Part shown: positions 52,233 through 60,555 of the stretch, piece by piece
Position numbering within the stretch: the stretch's first letter is position 1
How the letters are laid out: the number at the start of each line of letters is the position of its first letter
Source: an uncultured Prevotellaceae bacterium
Lineage (GTDB): Bacteria > Bacteroidota > Bacteroidia > Bacteroidales > Bacteroidaceae
Assembly (NCBI GenBank): GCA_947176535.1
Contig: CAMWQU010000010.1
Location: 1 to 64,000, forward strand
Direction: 5' to 3'
DNA length: 64,000 nt
Position numbers and translations under genes: made by a program
Notes under the pieces: model-generated
The model's database searches: none
What the model was told of the DNA's origin: nothing
The model's input: the letters and a program-made list of their open reading frames with translations, nothing else

Positions 52233-54725
52233 ATGGAGCACCCGAACTGCTTGTCGCTGGTGGATGTGGTTCTGCCTCTGCCTTTGGCCGAGACGTACAC
52301 CTATTGTTTGCCGGAGCAGTTGAAGAGGAAAGTCTCTGTGGGAAGTCGCCTTGTCGTTCCATTCGGTGCCAAAAAGATGTATGCCGCCATTGTGACTGGC
52401 GTGCGTGAGGAGGCACCGTCGGGAGAGTTTACCCTGAAGACGGCCATCGACCTCCTGGATGAGGCTCCGATACTTCTGCCGCAGCAGCTCCGGCTTTGGC
52501 AATGGATTGCCGATTACTATCTCTGTTCGATAGGTGAAGTCTATAAAGCCGCCTTACCCGGCGGGCTGAAATTGGAAAGTGAGAGCGTCGTTGTGTACAA
52601 TCCCGATTACGACGCCGAAGAACCGCTGACTCCCTCCGAACAACACATTCTTGATTTGCTGGAACGCTTGCGCGAACAGAAAGTCGCCGAGTTGCAAAAG
52701 AGCATCGACCGGAAGAACATCTTCCCCGTCATCAAGTCGCTCCTTGAGAAAGGGGCTGTGGTGATGCGTGAGGAACTGAAACGGAACTATCGCCCCCGCA
52801 CCGTCCATTGCGTGCGCCTTTCTGAAGATTATTTCAACGAGGCACGCCTCAATGCGCTTTTCGAGGAACTGAAACGTGCACCGAAGCAAAACGAACTTCT
52901 GCTGCGTTACCTCGACCTCTCCAAAGCCTCTGCGGCCCTTACGCTGCGCAACCGTTCGCTGCTTGTGGAGATAGAGAAACAGAAACTCCTTGAGGGCTTC
53001 TCGGAGGCCGCTTTCAAGGGGCTGAAAGACCGTGGCATCCTGGAGGTCTATGAGAAACAGGTGGCGCGGATTCATTCCGGTTCGGCCGCCCTTCCTCTTC
53101 CAAAAGTTTTGCTGAGTGGGGCCCAGCAACGGGCTTACGATGAGATATGCCGTCAGTTGCAGACCCACGAGACGTGCCTGCTTCATGGCGTCACCTCCAG
53201 TGGAAAAACAGAGATATACATCCGTCTGATTCAGGAACAGTTGGCCCAGGGACGGCAGGTGCTGTACATGCTGCCCGAAATTGTGCTGACGGCCCAGCTC
53301 GTGGAACGCCTGAAGCGGGTATTCGGCGACCGTCTGGGAGTCTATCACTCCAAATATCCCGATGCCGAGCGGGTGGAAGTGTGGCAGAAACAACTTTCGG
53401 ACACGCCCTACGACATCATTGTGGGGGTGCGCTCCTCCGTCTTTCTGCCTTTCCGCCGTCTGGGGCTCGTCATCATCGACGAAGAGCACGAGACCAGTTT
53501 CAAGCAGCAGGAGCCCGCTCCGCGCTACCATGCCCGCAGTGTGGCCCTTGTCCTTGCCCGGCAGTCCGGTGCCAAGACGCTGCTCGGAACGGCCACCCCC
53601 TCGCTTGAGAGTTACTACAACGCGCAGACGGGGAAGTACGGGATGGTGACGCTGACAGAACGTTACGGCCAGGTGCAACTGCCTGAGATAGAGGTGGTGG
53701 ACATCAAAGACCGCCGGCACCGCAAGGAGATGAAAGGCCCTTTCTCCACCGACCTGCTCCGGGCCATGCGTGAGGCCCTGGAACGCCGCGAACAGATCAT
53801 ACTTTTCCAGAATCGCCGCGGCTATGCGCCGCAACTGGAGTGCCGCGTGTGTGGTTGGGCCCCCCGATGCACGAACTGCGATGTCACGCTCACCCACCAT
53901 CGCGATGCCCGGCGCATGACCTGCCACTACTGCGGTTCCTCGTTTCTGTTGCCGCAGACGTGTCCAAACTGTGGCAGCGACGATTTACAGAACATCGGTT
54001 ACGGGACGGAGCGCATCGAGGACGACATACAAAGTCTGTTCCCCTCGGCCCGCGTGGCGCGTATGGACCTCGACACCACCCGCAGCCGTTCGGCTTACGA
54101 AAGCATCATTTCCGATTTTCAGCACGGGCGAACCGACATTCTTGTGGGCACGCAGATGGTGACCAAGGGACTTGATTTCGAACGCGTCAGCGTGGTGGGG
54201 ATACTGAATGCCGACACGATGCTCAACATGCCGGACTTCCGCAGCTACGAGCGGGCCTTTCAGATGATGTCGCAGGTGGCCGGGCGTGCCGGCCGGCGAA
54301 GTGCCCGAGGGCGGGTTATCCTGCAAACGAAGCATCCCGAACTGTCCGTGGTGCGTCAGGTCGTGAGCTACGACTGTCATTCGCTCTTCCGCGACCAACT
54401 GGAGGAGCGCGAGACGTTCCGTTATCCGCCTTTCAGCCGTCTGATTTATATTTACCTCAAGCATCGCGATGCCCGCACCGTGTCGGCGCTGGCCGGCGAC
54501 ATGGCTACGTACCTCCGTCAGGTGTTCGGCCCCCGCGTGCTGGGGCCCGACACTCCGCCCGTCAGCCGCATCCAACTGCTTTATATCCGCAAGCTGGTGC
54601 TGAAGATTGAAACCACGGCCTCCATGACCGAGGTGCGTAAACGACTGAGGCAGGTGCAACACTACCTGTTACAACTGCCTCAGTATCGTTCGGCACAAAT
54701 CTACTATGATGTAGACCCGGCCTGA
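52233..54725 (+). CDS. priA: Primosomal protein N' (replication restart helicase)
   Basis: 830-residue 3'-5' helicase that reloads the replisome at stalled forks. The N-terminal 3'-DNA-end-binding domain (VVLPLPLAETYTYCLPEQL) is followed by the helicase core: Walker A GVTSSGKT at 319-326, DEEH box in VIIDEEHETSFKQ, and GTQMVTKGLDFERV. The two zinc sites are formed by eight cysteines between about 537 and 580 (CRVCGWAPRCTNC, CHYCGS, CPNCGS). It is full length. It starts 6 bp after porN and is likely translationally coupled to it; past the stop lies composite repeat E. Confidence 0.97.
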   Translation: MEHPNCLSLVDVVLPLPLAETYTYCLPEQLKRKVSVGSRLVVPFGAKKMYAAIVTGVREEAPSGEFTLKTAIDLLDEAPILLPQQLRLWQWIADYYLCSIGEVYKAALPGGLKLESESVVVYNPDYDAEEPLTPSEQHILDLLERLREQKVAELQKSIDRKNIFPVIKSLLEKGAVVMREELKRNYRPRTVHCVRLSEDYFNEARLNALFEELKRAPKQNELLLRYLDLSKASAALTLRNRSLLVEIEKQKLLEGFSEAAFKGLKDRGILEVYEKQVARIHSGSAALPLPKVLLSGAQQRAYDEICRQLQTHETCLLHGVTSSGKTEIYIRLIQEQLAQGRQVLYMLPEIVLTAQLVERLKRVFGDRLGVYHSKYPDAERVEVWQKQLSDTPYDIIVGVRSSVFLPFRRLGLVIIDEEHETSFKQQEPAPRYHARSVALVLARQSGAKTLLGTATPSLESYYNAQTGKYGMVTLTERYGQVQLPEIEVVDIKDRRHRKEMKGPFSTDLLRAMREALERREQIILFQNRRGYAPQLECRVCGWAPRCTNCDVTLTHHRDARRMTCHYCGSSFLLPQTCPNCGSDDLQNIGYGTERIEDDIQSLFPSARVARMDLDTTRSRSAYESIISDFQHGRTDILVGTQMVTKGLDFERVSVVGILNADTMLNMPDFRSYERAFQMMSQVAGRAGRRSARGRVILQTKHPELSVVRQVVSYDCHSLFRDQLEERETFRYPPFSRLIYIYLKHRDARTVSALAGDMATYLRQVFGPRVLGPDTPPVSRIQLLYIRKLVLKIETTASMTEVRKRLRQVQHYLLQLPQYRSAQIYYDVDPA

Positions 54726-54788
54726 CTCCGCAAACGTATTTTCCCGTCCGATATTCGGAACCTCCCCCGACGACGCTTTTCGGTCGCC

Positions 54789-54900
54789 CTATGGACTCGT
54801 CTCAATCCTGCTATGGATTCGCCTCGGTCCCGCTATGGACGAGGCCCCGTCCTGCTATGGGCGCGCGTGCGTATATGCGCGTGCGCGGTTCCTTATTTTA
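54789..54900. repeat. Composite intergenic repeat, copy E (three 22 bp CTATGGA units)
   Basis: The cleanest copy: units of exactly 22 bp start at 54789, 54811 and 54833, each beginning CTATGGA, and a fourth starts CTATGG at 54855. Next is a 30 bp alternating purine-pyrimidine block (GCGCGCGTGCGTATATGCGC... to 54888) and the tail TTCCTTATTTTA. The last three bases of the tail are the stop codon of the minus-strand lipoprotein gene. It lies between convergent priA and that gene; no conventional terminator was seen for either. Confidence 0.85.
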
Positions 54901-55506
54901 CTGGGAAATGATGGAGCCCGTGTAGGTGAACTTGATGGCCGTGGCGTAGTCGTCTGTCACGTTGGGTGCCTGGAAGTAGATGGTCATGTTCAGCTTCAGA
55001 TAGTTTGCTGAAGCGATGGCTTCCTCGATGTAGAGGTTGGCAGCCTTGTAGGTAACTCCGTCGCATGTCATACTTCCGTCAATCGAGCTCTCTCCGAGGC
55101 TCAGGGTATTATAGCTCTGGTCGTTGCTGAGTGTGGCCACCAGTCCGGAAATGGTAATGTCCGATGTAACGACCTTATTGTTGTTTTCGCTGTATGCGGG
55201 AATGGCGAGCGTTATCCCTGTCTGGGATTCGGTCAGGTTTATCTGCATGCCCTTAAACTCGTAAGTACCTTTCTTGTTTTCTTCTGTGCCGTTGATGTAG
55301 TCTGTTATATGCCAACCGTCTGTTTGGGAGGCACCGCGATACGATTCGGTGTTGGCAGTACCCGTATAGGAATATACAGTTCCGGGTTTGAAGAGTTCGG
55401 TGATGATGGGAAGGAGTTGCGTGAGCGTGTTCTCGTCACAACTTGTGAATACCCCCCCCATGCAAAGGAAGCCGACTGTAAGAATGATGTTTCTGACTAC
55501 TTTCAT
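54898..55506 (-). CDS. Calycin-like lipoprotein with a G8 tract in its signal peptide
   Basis: 202-residue lipoprotein with lipobox VFTSC (Cys23). The mature part is predominantly beta (TVYSYTGTANTESYRG, KGTYEFKGMQINLTES, VVTSDITISGLVATL, LKLNMTIYFQ, AIKFTYTGSIIS), like the calycin/lipocalin-type lipoproteins common in Bacteroidales; assignment to a named family is uncertain. A run of eight G (complement of 55452-55459) encodes the Gly-Gly just before the lipobox, so a one-base slip would frameshift the gene. It lies 51 bp downstream of the 7TM-HD gene and may share its transcript. Confidence 0.68.
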   Translation of the reverse strand: MKVVRNIILTVGFLCMGGVFTSCDENTLTQLLPIITELFKPGTVYSYTGTANTESYRGASQTDGWHITDYINGTEENKKGTYEFKGMQINLTESQTGITLAIPAYSENNNKVVTSDITISGLVATLSNDQSYNTLSLGESSIDGSMTCDGVTYKAANLYIEEAIASANYLKLNMTIYFQAPNVTDDYATAIKFTYTGSIISQ

Positions 55507-55557
55507 AATTTTTGTCTTTGTAAGTTAATTGTTAGTATAATCTGTTTATGTGCTTTT

Positions 55558-57621
55558 TCACTTTGTCAGTTCGGGATAGCTGATGCGCGTATGGTAGATG
55601 GTGGTGAGTTTGTTTTTCAGCACCTGTTTGGCCCGCGCGATGTCCTCGAACGTGATGGGGCAGTGGTTGAAGAATCCCTCCGCCACTTGTCCGTCCACGA
55701 TGCGATCCACCAGTTTGCTGATGTTTTCCTCGGTATATTCGGGCAGGCTGCGGCTTGCGGCCTCCACGGCGTCGCACATCATCAGTATGGCCTGTTCCAT
55801 GGTCGAAGGATTGGGGCCGGGATAGGTGAAGAAATTCTCGTCCACCTGCAACAGGGGGAACTCGTTCTTGTACTTGATGTAGAAATACTTCGCCTTGTTC
55901 GTGCCGTGGTGCGTGGCAATGAAGTCCCGGATGGTTTCGGGCAGGCGGTACTTCTCCGCCAGTTCCAGCCCTTTCTTAACGTGACTGATGATTATCTGCG
56001 CACTCTTCACGTAGGAAAGTTTGTCGTGCGGATTCACGCCGTTCTGATTCTCGGTGTAGAATACGGGCGCATCCAATTTTCCGATGTCGTGGTAGAGGGC
56101 CGCCGTTCTCACTAATTGGCTCTTTCCGCCCAGGGCGTTGGCCACTTCCGCCGCCAGATTGGCCACCTGCATGGAGTGCTGGAACGTTCCCGGTGCCTCC
56201 TCGCTCAGCCGGCGCAGTATCTCGTTGTTCGTGTTCGACAGTTCCACCAGTGTGACCGTGGACGTGAACTTAAACAGCCTCTCGATGGGGATGAGCAGCA
56301 GGTAGGAAACGAGCAGCAGGAAGCCGTTGATGAGAATGTAGACGTAGGGATGGTAGTCGATGTGCCTTTCCAGATTCATGTTCATGCTCATGAGGTCGAA
56401 GCACAGATAGCATACCATGGAGAAGAACGTTACCTGAATGACGGAGACGAAGAGTTCCGAGCGTTGCGACAACTGCCGCAGGCTGTATATGGCCACGAGG
56501 CCCGCTACTATCTGTACCACAACGAACTGGAACGAAGCGGTGATGGCAATGGCACTCAGGAGTATGCTCACGAGGTGGGTGATGAAAGCCGTCCGCGAAT
56601 CGAGGAACACTCTCACGAAGATGGGCAGGATGCAATAGGGAATGATGTAGACGCTGAGCAGGCTGTGCTTCACCAGTGCATAGGTGATGAGCGGGAAGCA
56701 GCAGGTGAGCAGAGCAATGAGCATGACGGTGCGCGAGCATTGCAGATAGTCCATGCGGAACTGGTTGAAGAATATCAGCAGACAGACGACGAGCAACGTC
56801 ACGTACAGCAGTTGGCCGATGATTTCGCTGGACTTCTCCATCGTCGAGCGCTGTCTGCCCTCCTGATGGGCAAGCCACGAACGGAGTACGTCGTATGCCT
56901 TTTCGTCCACGATGTCGCCGTGGTCAATGATTTTCTGTCCGGCCAGCACCTGCCCGGAGTAGAGCACGAGCTGCTTCTCCACGTTCTCTAACTGCGACTT
57001 GGAACGCTCCTCGTCGTAGACCAAATTCGTCGTTACAAAGCGATTCAGGTTGCAGCGTTGCAGCACACTGCGGCTGAATTCCTCTCCTCCCTTTTCTTCC
57101 ATCAGGTACTCGTAGGCCGTCTTCGGCGTGTATATCTCTTTCAGGGTGTGGGTGTAGCCCATGTTCTGCACCGACAGCACAATGCCGGTCGTGCGCTCTT
57201 TCTTCATGCGCTCATAGTCATCGGCCTGCATGATACCCGTCTGGTAGATGTGTATCAGCTTCTCGATGATGTGTTTGCGGTAGGGACGCGGAACGTTGTT
57301 AATCAGCTCCTGATCAAACACTTTCTTAAACTCTTCGGTCTTGGCCTTCCCGACTTCCGCCAGCATCTCGAAGATGGGCTTGTACATCTGCATCAGACTA
57401 TCCCGTTCCTGTTGCAGCCGCTCTTCGCTTTTCAGTATGGGGAAGTTCTCCGTGGCAATGACCTGACCGTAGTTCCAGGGATTATCTTTCTTGAAGTCTA
57501 TCTTCATCTGGTTGCCCCGTGGCATGAAGAAGACAAGGATGGCAATGGAACTAAGGGATACGAGGGCGCGGTAGATGTTTCCGCGGGCGGTGAATCGCCG
57601 GTTGTGATTGTATCTGCTCAT
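55558..57621 (-). CDS. 7TM-HD family phosphohydrolase (PgpH-like)
   Basis: 687-residue membrane protein. A short N-terminal membrane segment (IYRALVSLSSIAILVFFM) is followed by a long extracytoplasmic 7TMR-HD domain (about 50-270), then a cluster of seven transmembrane helices (about 275-460) and a cytoplasmic HD domain with HSMQVANLAAEVANALGG and the catalytic YHDIGK (His511, Asp512), ATHHGT and DAVEAASRSL. PgpH-type members hydrolyse cyclic di-AMP and affect cell-wall and potassium homeostasis. It is divergent from gltX; TAATTTTG on the minus strand (57666-57673) could be its -7 element. Confidence 0.9.
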   Translation of the reverse strand: MSRYNHNRRFTARGNIYRALVSLSSIAILVFFMPRGNQMKIDFKKDNPWNYGQVIATENFPILKSEERLQQERDSLMQMYKPIFEMLAEVGKAKTEEFKKVFDQELINNVPRPYRKHIIEKLIHIYQTGIMQADDYERMKKERTTGIVLSVQNMGYTHTLKEIYTPKTAYEYLMEEKGGEEFSRSVLQRCNLNRFVTTNLVYDEERSKSQLENVEKQLVLYSGQVLAGQKIIDHGDIVDEKAYDVLRSWLAHQEGRQRSTMEKSSEIIGQLLYVTLLVVCLLIFFNQFRMDYLQCSRTVMLIALLTCCFPLITYALVKHSLLSVYIIPYCILPIFVRVFLDSRTAFITHLVSILLSAIAITASFQFVVVQIVAGLVAIYSLRQLSQRSELFVSVIQVTFFSMVCYLCFDLMSMNMNLERHIDYHPYVYILINGFLLLVSYLLLIPIERLFKFTSTVTLVELSNTNNEILRRLSEEAPGTFQHSMQVANLAAEVANALGGKSQLVRTAALYHDIGKLDAPVFYTENQNGVNPHDKLSYVKSAQIIISHVKKGLELAEKYRLPETIRDFIATHHGTNKAKYFYIKYKNEFPLLQVDENFFTYPGPNPSTMEQAILMMCDAVEAASRSLPEYTEENISKLVDRIVDGQVAEGFFNHCPITFEDIARAKQVLKNKLTTIYHTRISYPELTK

Positions 57622-57707
57622 GTCGTTATTCCGGTCTCTTTATCTTGATATTTGTTTCTATAAGGCAAAATTACAAAGAAAATACGGTATATAAGGAATA
57701 AATTTCG

Positions 57708-57715
57708 TAAATTTG
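57708..57715 (+). promoter_or_regulatory. Putative -7 element for gltX
   Basis: TAAATTTG matches TAnnTTTG, 15 bp upstream of the first gltX ATG. No TTTG was found at the expected -33 position, so support is partial. Confidence 0.4.
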
Positions 57716-57730
57716 CGTATTAAATTATAA

Positions 57731-59299
57731 ATGCAACACATGAACGACAAGAAAGTAAGGGTGCGTTTCGCTCCCAGCCCCACAGGCCCGTTGCACATCG
57801 GTGGTGTGCGCACGGCTTTGTATAATTACCTTTTCGCCCGTCAGCATGGCGGCGAACTCATATTCCGTATCGAAGACACCGACTCCAACCGTTTTGTGCC
57901 CGGAGCCGAGGAATATATTATCGAGGCATTCCGCTGGTTGGGCATTCAGTTCGACGAGGGAGTCTCTTTTGGCGGAAACTACGGGCCTTACCGGCAGAGC
58001 GAGCGCCGCGACATCTACCGGCGCTACGTCACTCAACTGCTGGATGCCGGCAAGGCTTACATCGCTTTCGACACTCCCGAGGAGTTGGATGCCAAGCGTC
58101 AGGAGATAGAGAACTTCCAGTACGACGCCCGCACCCGCGGTCTGATGCGCAACTCGCTCACCCTTCCTGCCGACGAGGTGCAGCGTCTTATTGAGGCGGG
58201 TCACCAGTATGTGGTGCGTTTCAAGATTGAACCCGGCGAGGATGTTCATGTCGATGATATTATCCGTGGCGATGTAGTCATCAATTCCTCCATTCTCGAC
58301 GACAAGGTGCTTTACAAGAGTGCCGACCAGTTGCCTACATATCATTTGGCCAACATCGTGGACGACCATCTCATGGAAGTCACCCACGTCATCCGTGGCG
58401 AGGAGTGGTTGCCCAGTGCGCCCCTCCATGTCCTGCTCTACCGTGCGTTCGGTTGGGCCGACACCATGCCCCGTTTCGCCCATCTGCCTCTGCTGCTGAA
58501 ACCCGTGGGTAACGGTAAACTGAGCAAGCGCGACGGCGACAAACTCGGTTTCCCCGTCTTCCCGCTCGAATGGCACGACCCCAAATCGGGAGAGGTGAGC
58601 AGCGGTTACCGCGAACGTGGCTATCTGCCCCAGGCCGTGGTCAATTTCCTCGCTCTGTTGGGTTGGAACCCGGGCGGCGAGCAGGAACTCATGAGCATGG
58701 ACGAAATGATTCGCCTTTTCGACCTCTCCAAGTGTTCGAAAAACGGTGCCAAGTTCGACTATGTCAAGGCCGCGTGGTTCAATCATCAGTATTTGCTCCA
58801 GCAGCCCGATGAGGCCTGGGTGCCCGAGTTCGACAAACTGTTGCGCAGTCAGGGCATCGTCTCCACGCCGGAAAAGGAGGCCGAGGTGGTGCGTATGATG
58901 AAGCTAAAGGTCATTGAATACACCGATGGCGAGGGCAACAAGAAGAAACGCAACATCAGTTTCATCAGCGACCTGTGGCCGCTTACGCGCTTCTTCTTTG
59001 TAGCCCCCGACAGCTTCAACCGCGAAGATAAGTTTGTGAGAAAAAACTGGCAGGAGACAACGGCCGATGAGATGCGCCGCTTTGCGGATGTACTCCACGA
59101 CATTGACGATTTCAGTGTCGAGGGACAGAAAGCCGTCATCGACCCGTGGGCGGAGCAGAATGGCATACGTCCCTGGAATGCGTGGCGTATCTGCCTCGTG
59201 GGAGCCGGACAAGGGCCTGACATGTATGAACTGGCTGCGTTCTTAGGTAAGGAGGAGACCCTGCGCCGGATGCAGTTCGCAATCGACACCCTGGGATGA
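57731..59299 (+). CDS. gltX: Glutamate--tRNA ligase
   Basis: 522-residue class I aminoacyl-tRNA synthetase. The HIGH motif is seen as [11 protein letters not shown] (His22, Gly24) and the KMSKS motif as KLSKRDG (Lys263-Arg267); [11 protein letters not shown] and [16 protein letters not shown] are typical GluRS segments. The C-terminal helical anticodon-binding domain extends from about 350. Two starts are possible, 57731 and 57740 ([16 protein letters not shown]), the latter closer to the family N-terminus. It overlaps waaA by 4 bp (ATGA), so the two are translationally coupled. Confidence 0.97.
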   Translation: MQHMNDKKVRVRFAPSPTGPLHIGGVRTALYNYLFARQHGGELIFRIEDTDSNRFVPGAEEYIIEAFRWLGIQFDEGVSFGGNYGPYRQSERRDIYRRYVTQLLDAGKAYIAFDTPEELDAKRQEIENFQYDARTRGLMRNSLTLPADEVQRLIEAGHQYVVRFKIEPGEDVHVDDIIRGDVVINSSILDDKVLYKSADQLPTYHLANIVDDHLMEVTHVIRGEEWLPSAPLHVLLYRAFGWADTMPRFAHLPLLLKPVGNGKLSKRDGDKLGFPVFPLEWHDPKSGEVSSGYRERGYLPQAVVNFLALLGWNPGGEQELMSMDEMIRLFDLSKCSKNGAKFDYVKAAWFNHQYLLQQPDEAWVPEFDKLLRSQGIVSTPEKEAEVVRMMKLKVIEYTDGEGNKKKRNISFISDLWPLTRFFFVAPDSFNREDKFVRKNWQETTADEMRRFADVLHDIDDFSVEGQKAVIDPWAEQNGIRPWNAWRICLVGAGQGPDMYELAAFLGKEETLRRMQFAIDTLG

Positions 59300-60546
59300 C
59301 CGTCTATTTCATCGCCATTTATCTCTATCGGCTGCTTGTCGCTCTGGTATCGCCTTTCAACAGGAAAGCCCATGAGTTGCTTCGCGGGCAGCGGCAGACT
59401 TTCAGGATTCTGAAGACGCAGGTGGACAAGAACGCGCGTTACGTCTGGTTCCATGCCGCCTCGTTGGGCGAGTTCGAGCAGGGGCGTCCCCTTATGGAGC
59501 GTTTCCGTCGCAACCATCCCGAATACAAGATTCTGCTTACGTTCTTTTCCCCGTCGGGGTACAATGTGCGCAAGAATTATGACGGAGCTGACATTGTCTG
59601 CTATCTCCCTTTCGACACTCCCGACAACGTCTACCGCTTCTTTCGGCTGATACGTCCCGAAATGGCTTTCTTCATCAAGTATGAGTTCTGGGCCAATTAT
59701 ATGTGGGCGTGTCATCACTATCACATTCCCTTCTACAGTGTGAGCAGCATCTTCCGCCCCAACAAGATATTCTTCCGCTGGTACGGCAGTATGTATGCCC
59801 ATGTCCTGAAGTACGTCACCCATTTCTTCGTGCAGGACGAACAGAGCTGCAAACTGCTGGCCGGTCGCGGGCTGACGGAGAATGTGACGATTGTGGGCGA
59901 CACACGTTTCGACCGTGTGATAGATATTGCCGAACAGACCAAGGAACTTCCCCTCGTGGCCCGCTTTTGCGGCGATGCTCCCCGCTCGCTTTCGCCTTTC
60001 GTGTTTGTGGCGGGTAGCAGTTGGCCTCCCGATGAAGACCTCATCATCCCCTATTTCAACAACCATCCCGACATGAAGCTGATTCTGGCACCCCACGTCA
60101 TCGACGAGTCGCATCTGCAACAAATCGAGCAGAAACTGCGTCGTCCTTTCCTGCGCTACACCGAGGCCGTGAAAGGTGATAAAGACGTAACGCAGGCCGA
60201 TTGCCTCATTGTCGATTGCTTCGGTCTCCTCTCCGGCATGTACCGTTACGGCCATGTGGCCTATGTCGGCGGTGGCTTCGGCGAGGGCATCCACAACGTG
60301 CCCGAAGCCGCCATCTATGGCATTCCCGTGCTCATCGGCCCCAATAACAAGAATTTCCGCGAGGCCGAAGACCTGTTGCGCATGGGCGGTTGCTTCGAAA
60401 TCACGGGAGCGACGCTCTTCAATGCCGTTGTCGATCGCACACGCACCGACAACAAACTGCGTGAATCCCGCGGACGCACCTGTCGCGACTACATCGTGAG
60501 CAATGCCGGTGCCTCCGACGCCATATTCCGTACCTTGGGTTTGTAG
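59296..60546 (+). CDS. waaA: 3-deoxy-D-manno-octulosonic acid transferase
   Basis: 416-residue GT30 glycosyltransferase that adds Kdo from CMP-Kdo to lipid A precursor at the inner face of the cytoplasmic membrane. An N-terminal membrane anchor ([18 protein letters not shown]) precedes the two Rossmann-type domains; landmarks are [16 protein letters not shown] with the catalytic Glu, [42 protein letters not shown] and [20 protein letters not shown]. Its ATG overlaps the gltX stop. The GH127 gene follows after 9 bp. Confidence 0.94.
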   Translation: MTVYFIAIYLYRLLVALVSPFNRKAHELLRGQRQTFRILKTQVDKNARYVWFHAASLGEFEQGRPLMERFRRNHPEYKILLTFFSPSGYNVRKNYDGADIVCYLPFDTPDNVYRFFRLIRPEMAFFIKYEFWANYMWACHHYHIPFYSVSSIFRPNKIFFRWYGSMYAHVLKYVTHFFVQDEQSCKLLAGRGLTENVTIVGDTRFDRVIDIAEQTKELPLVARFCGDAPRSLSPFVFVAGSSWPPDEDLIIPYFNNHPDMKLILAPHVIDESHLQQIEQKLRRPFLRYTEAVKGDKDVTQADCLIVDCFGLLSGMYRYGHVAYVGGGFGEGIHNVPEAAIYGIPVLIGPNNKNFREAEDLLRMGGCFEITGATLFNAVVDRTRTDNKLRESRGRTCRDYIVSNAGASDAIFRTLGL

Positions 60547-60555
60547 ACAAATACC

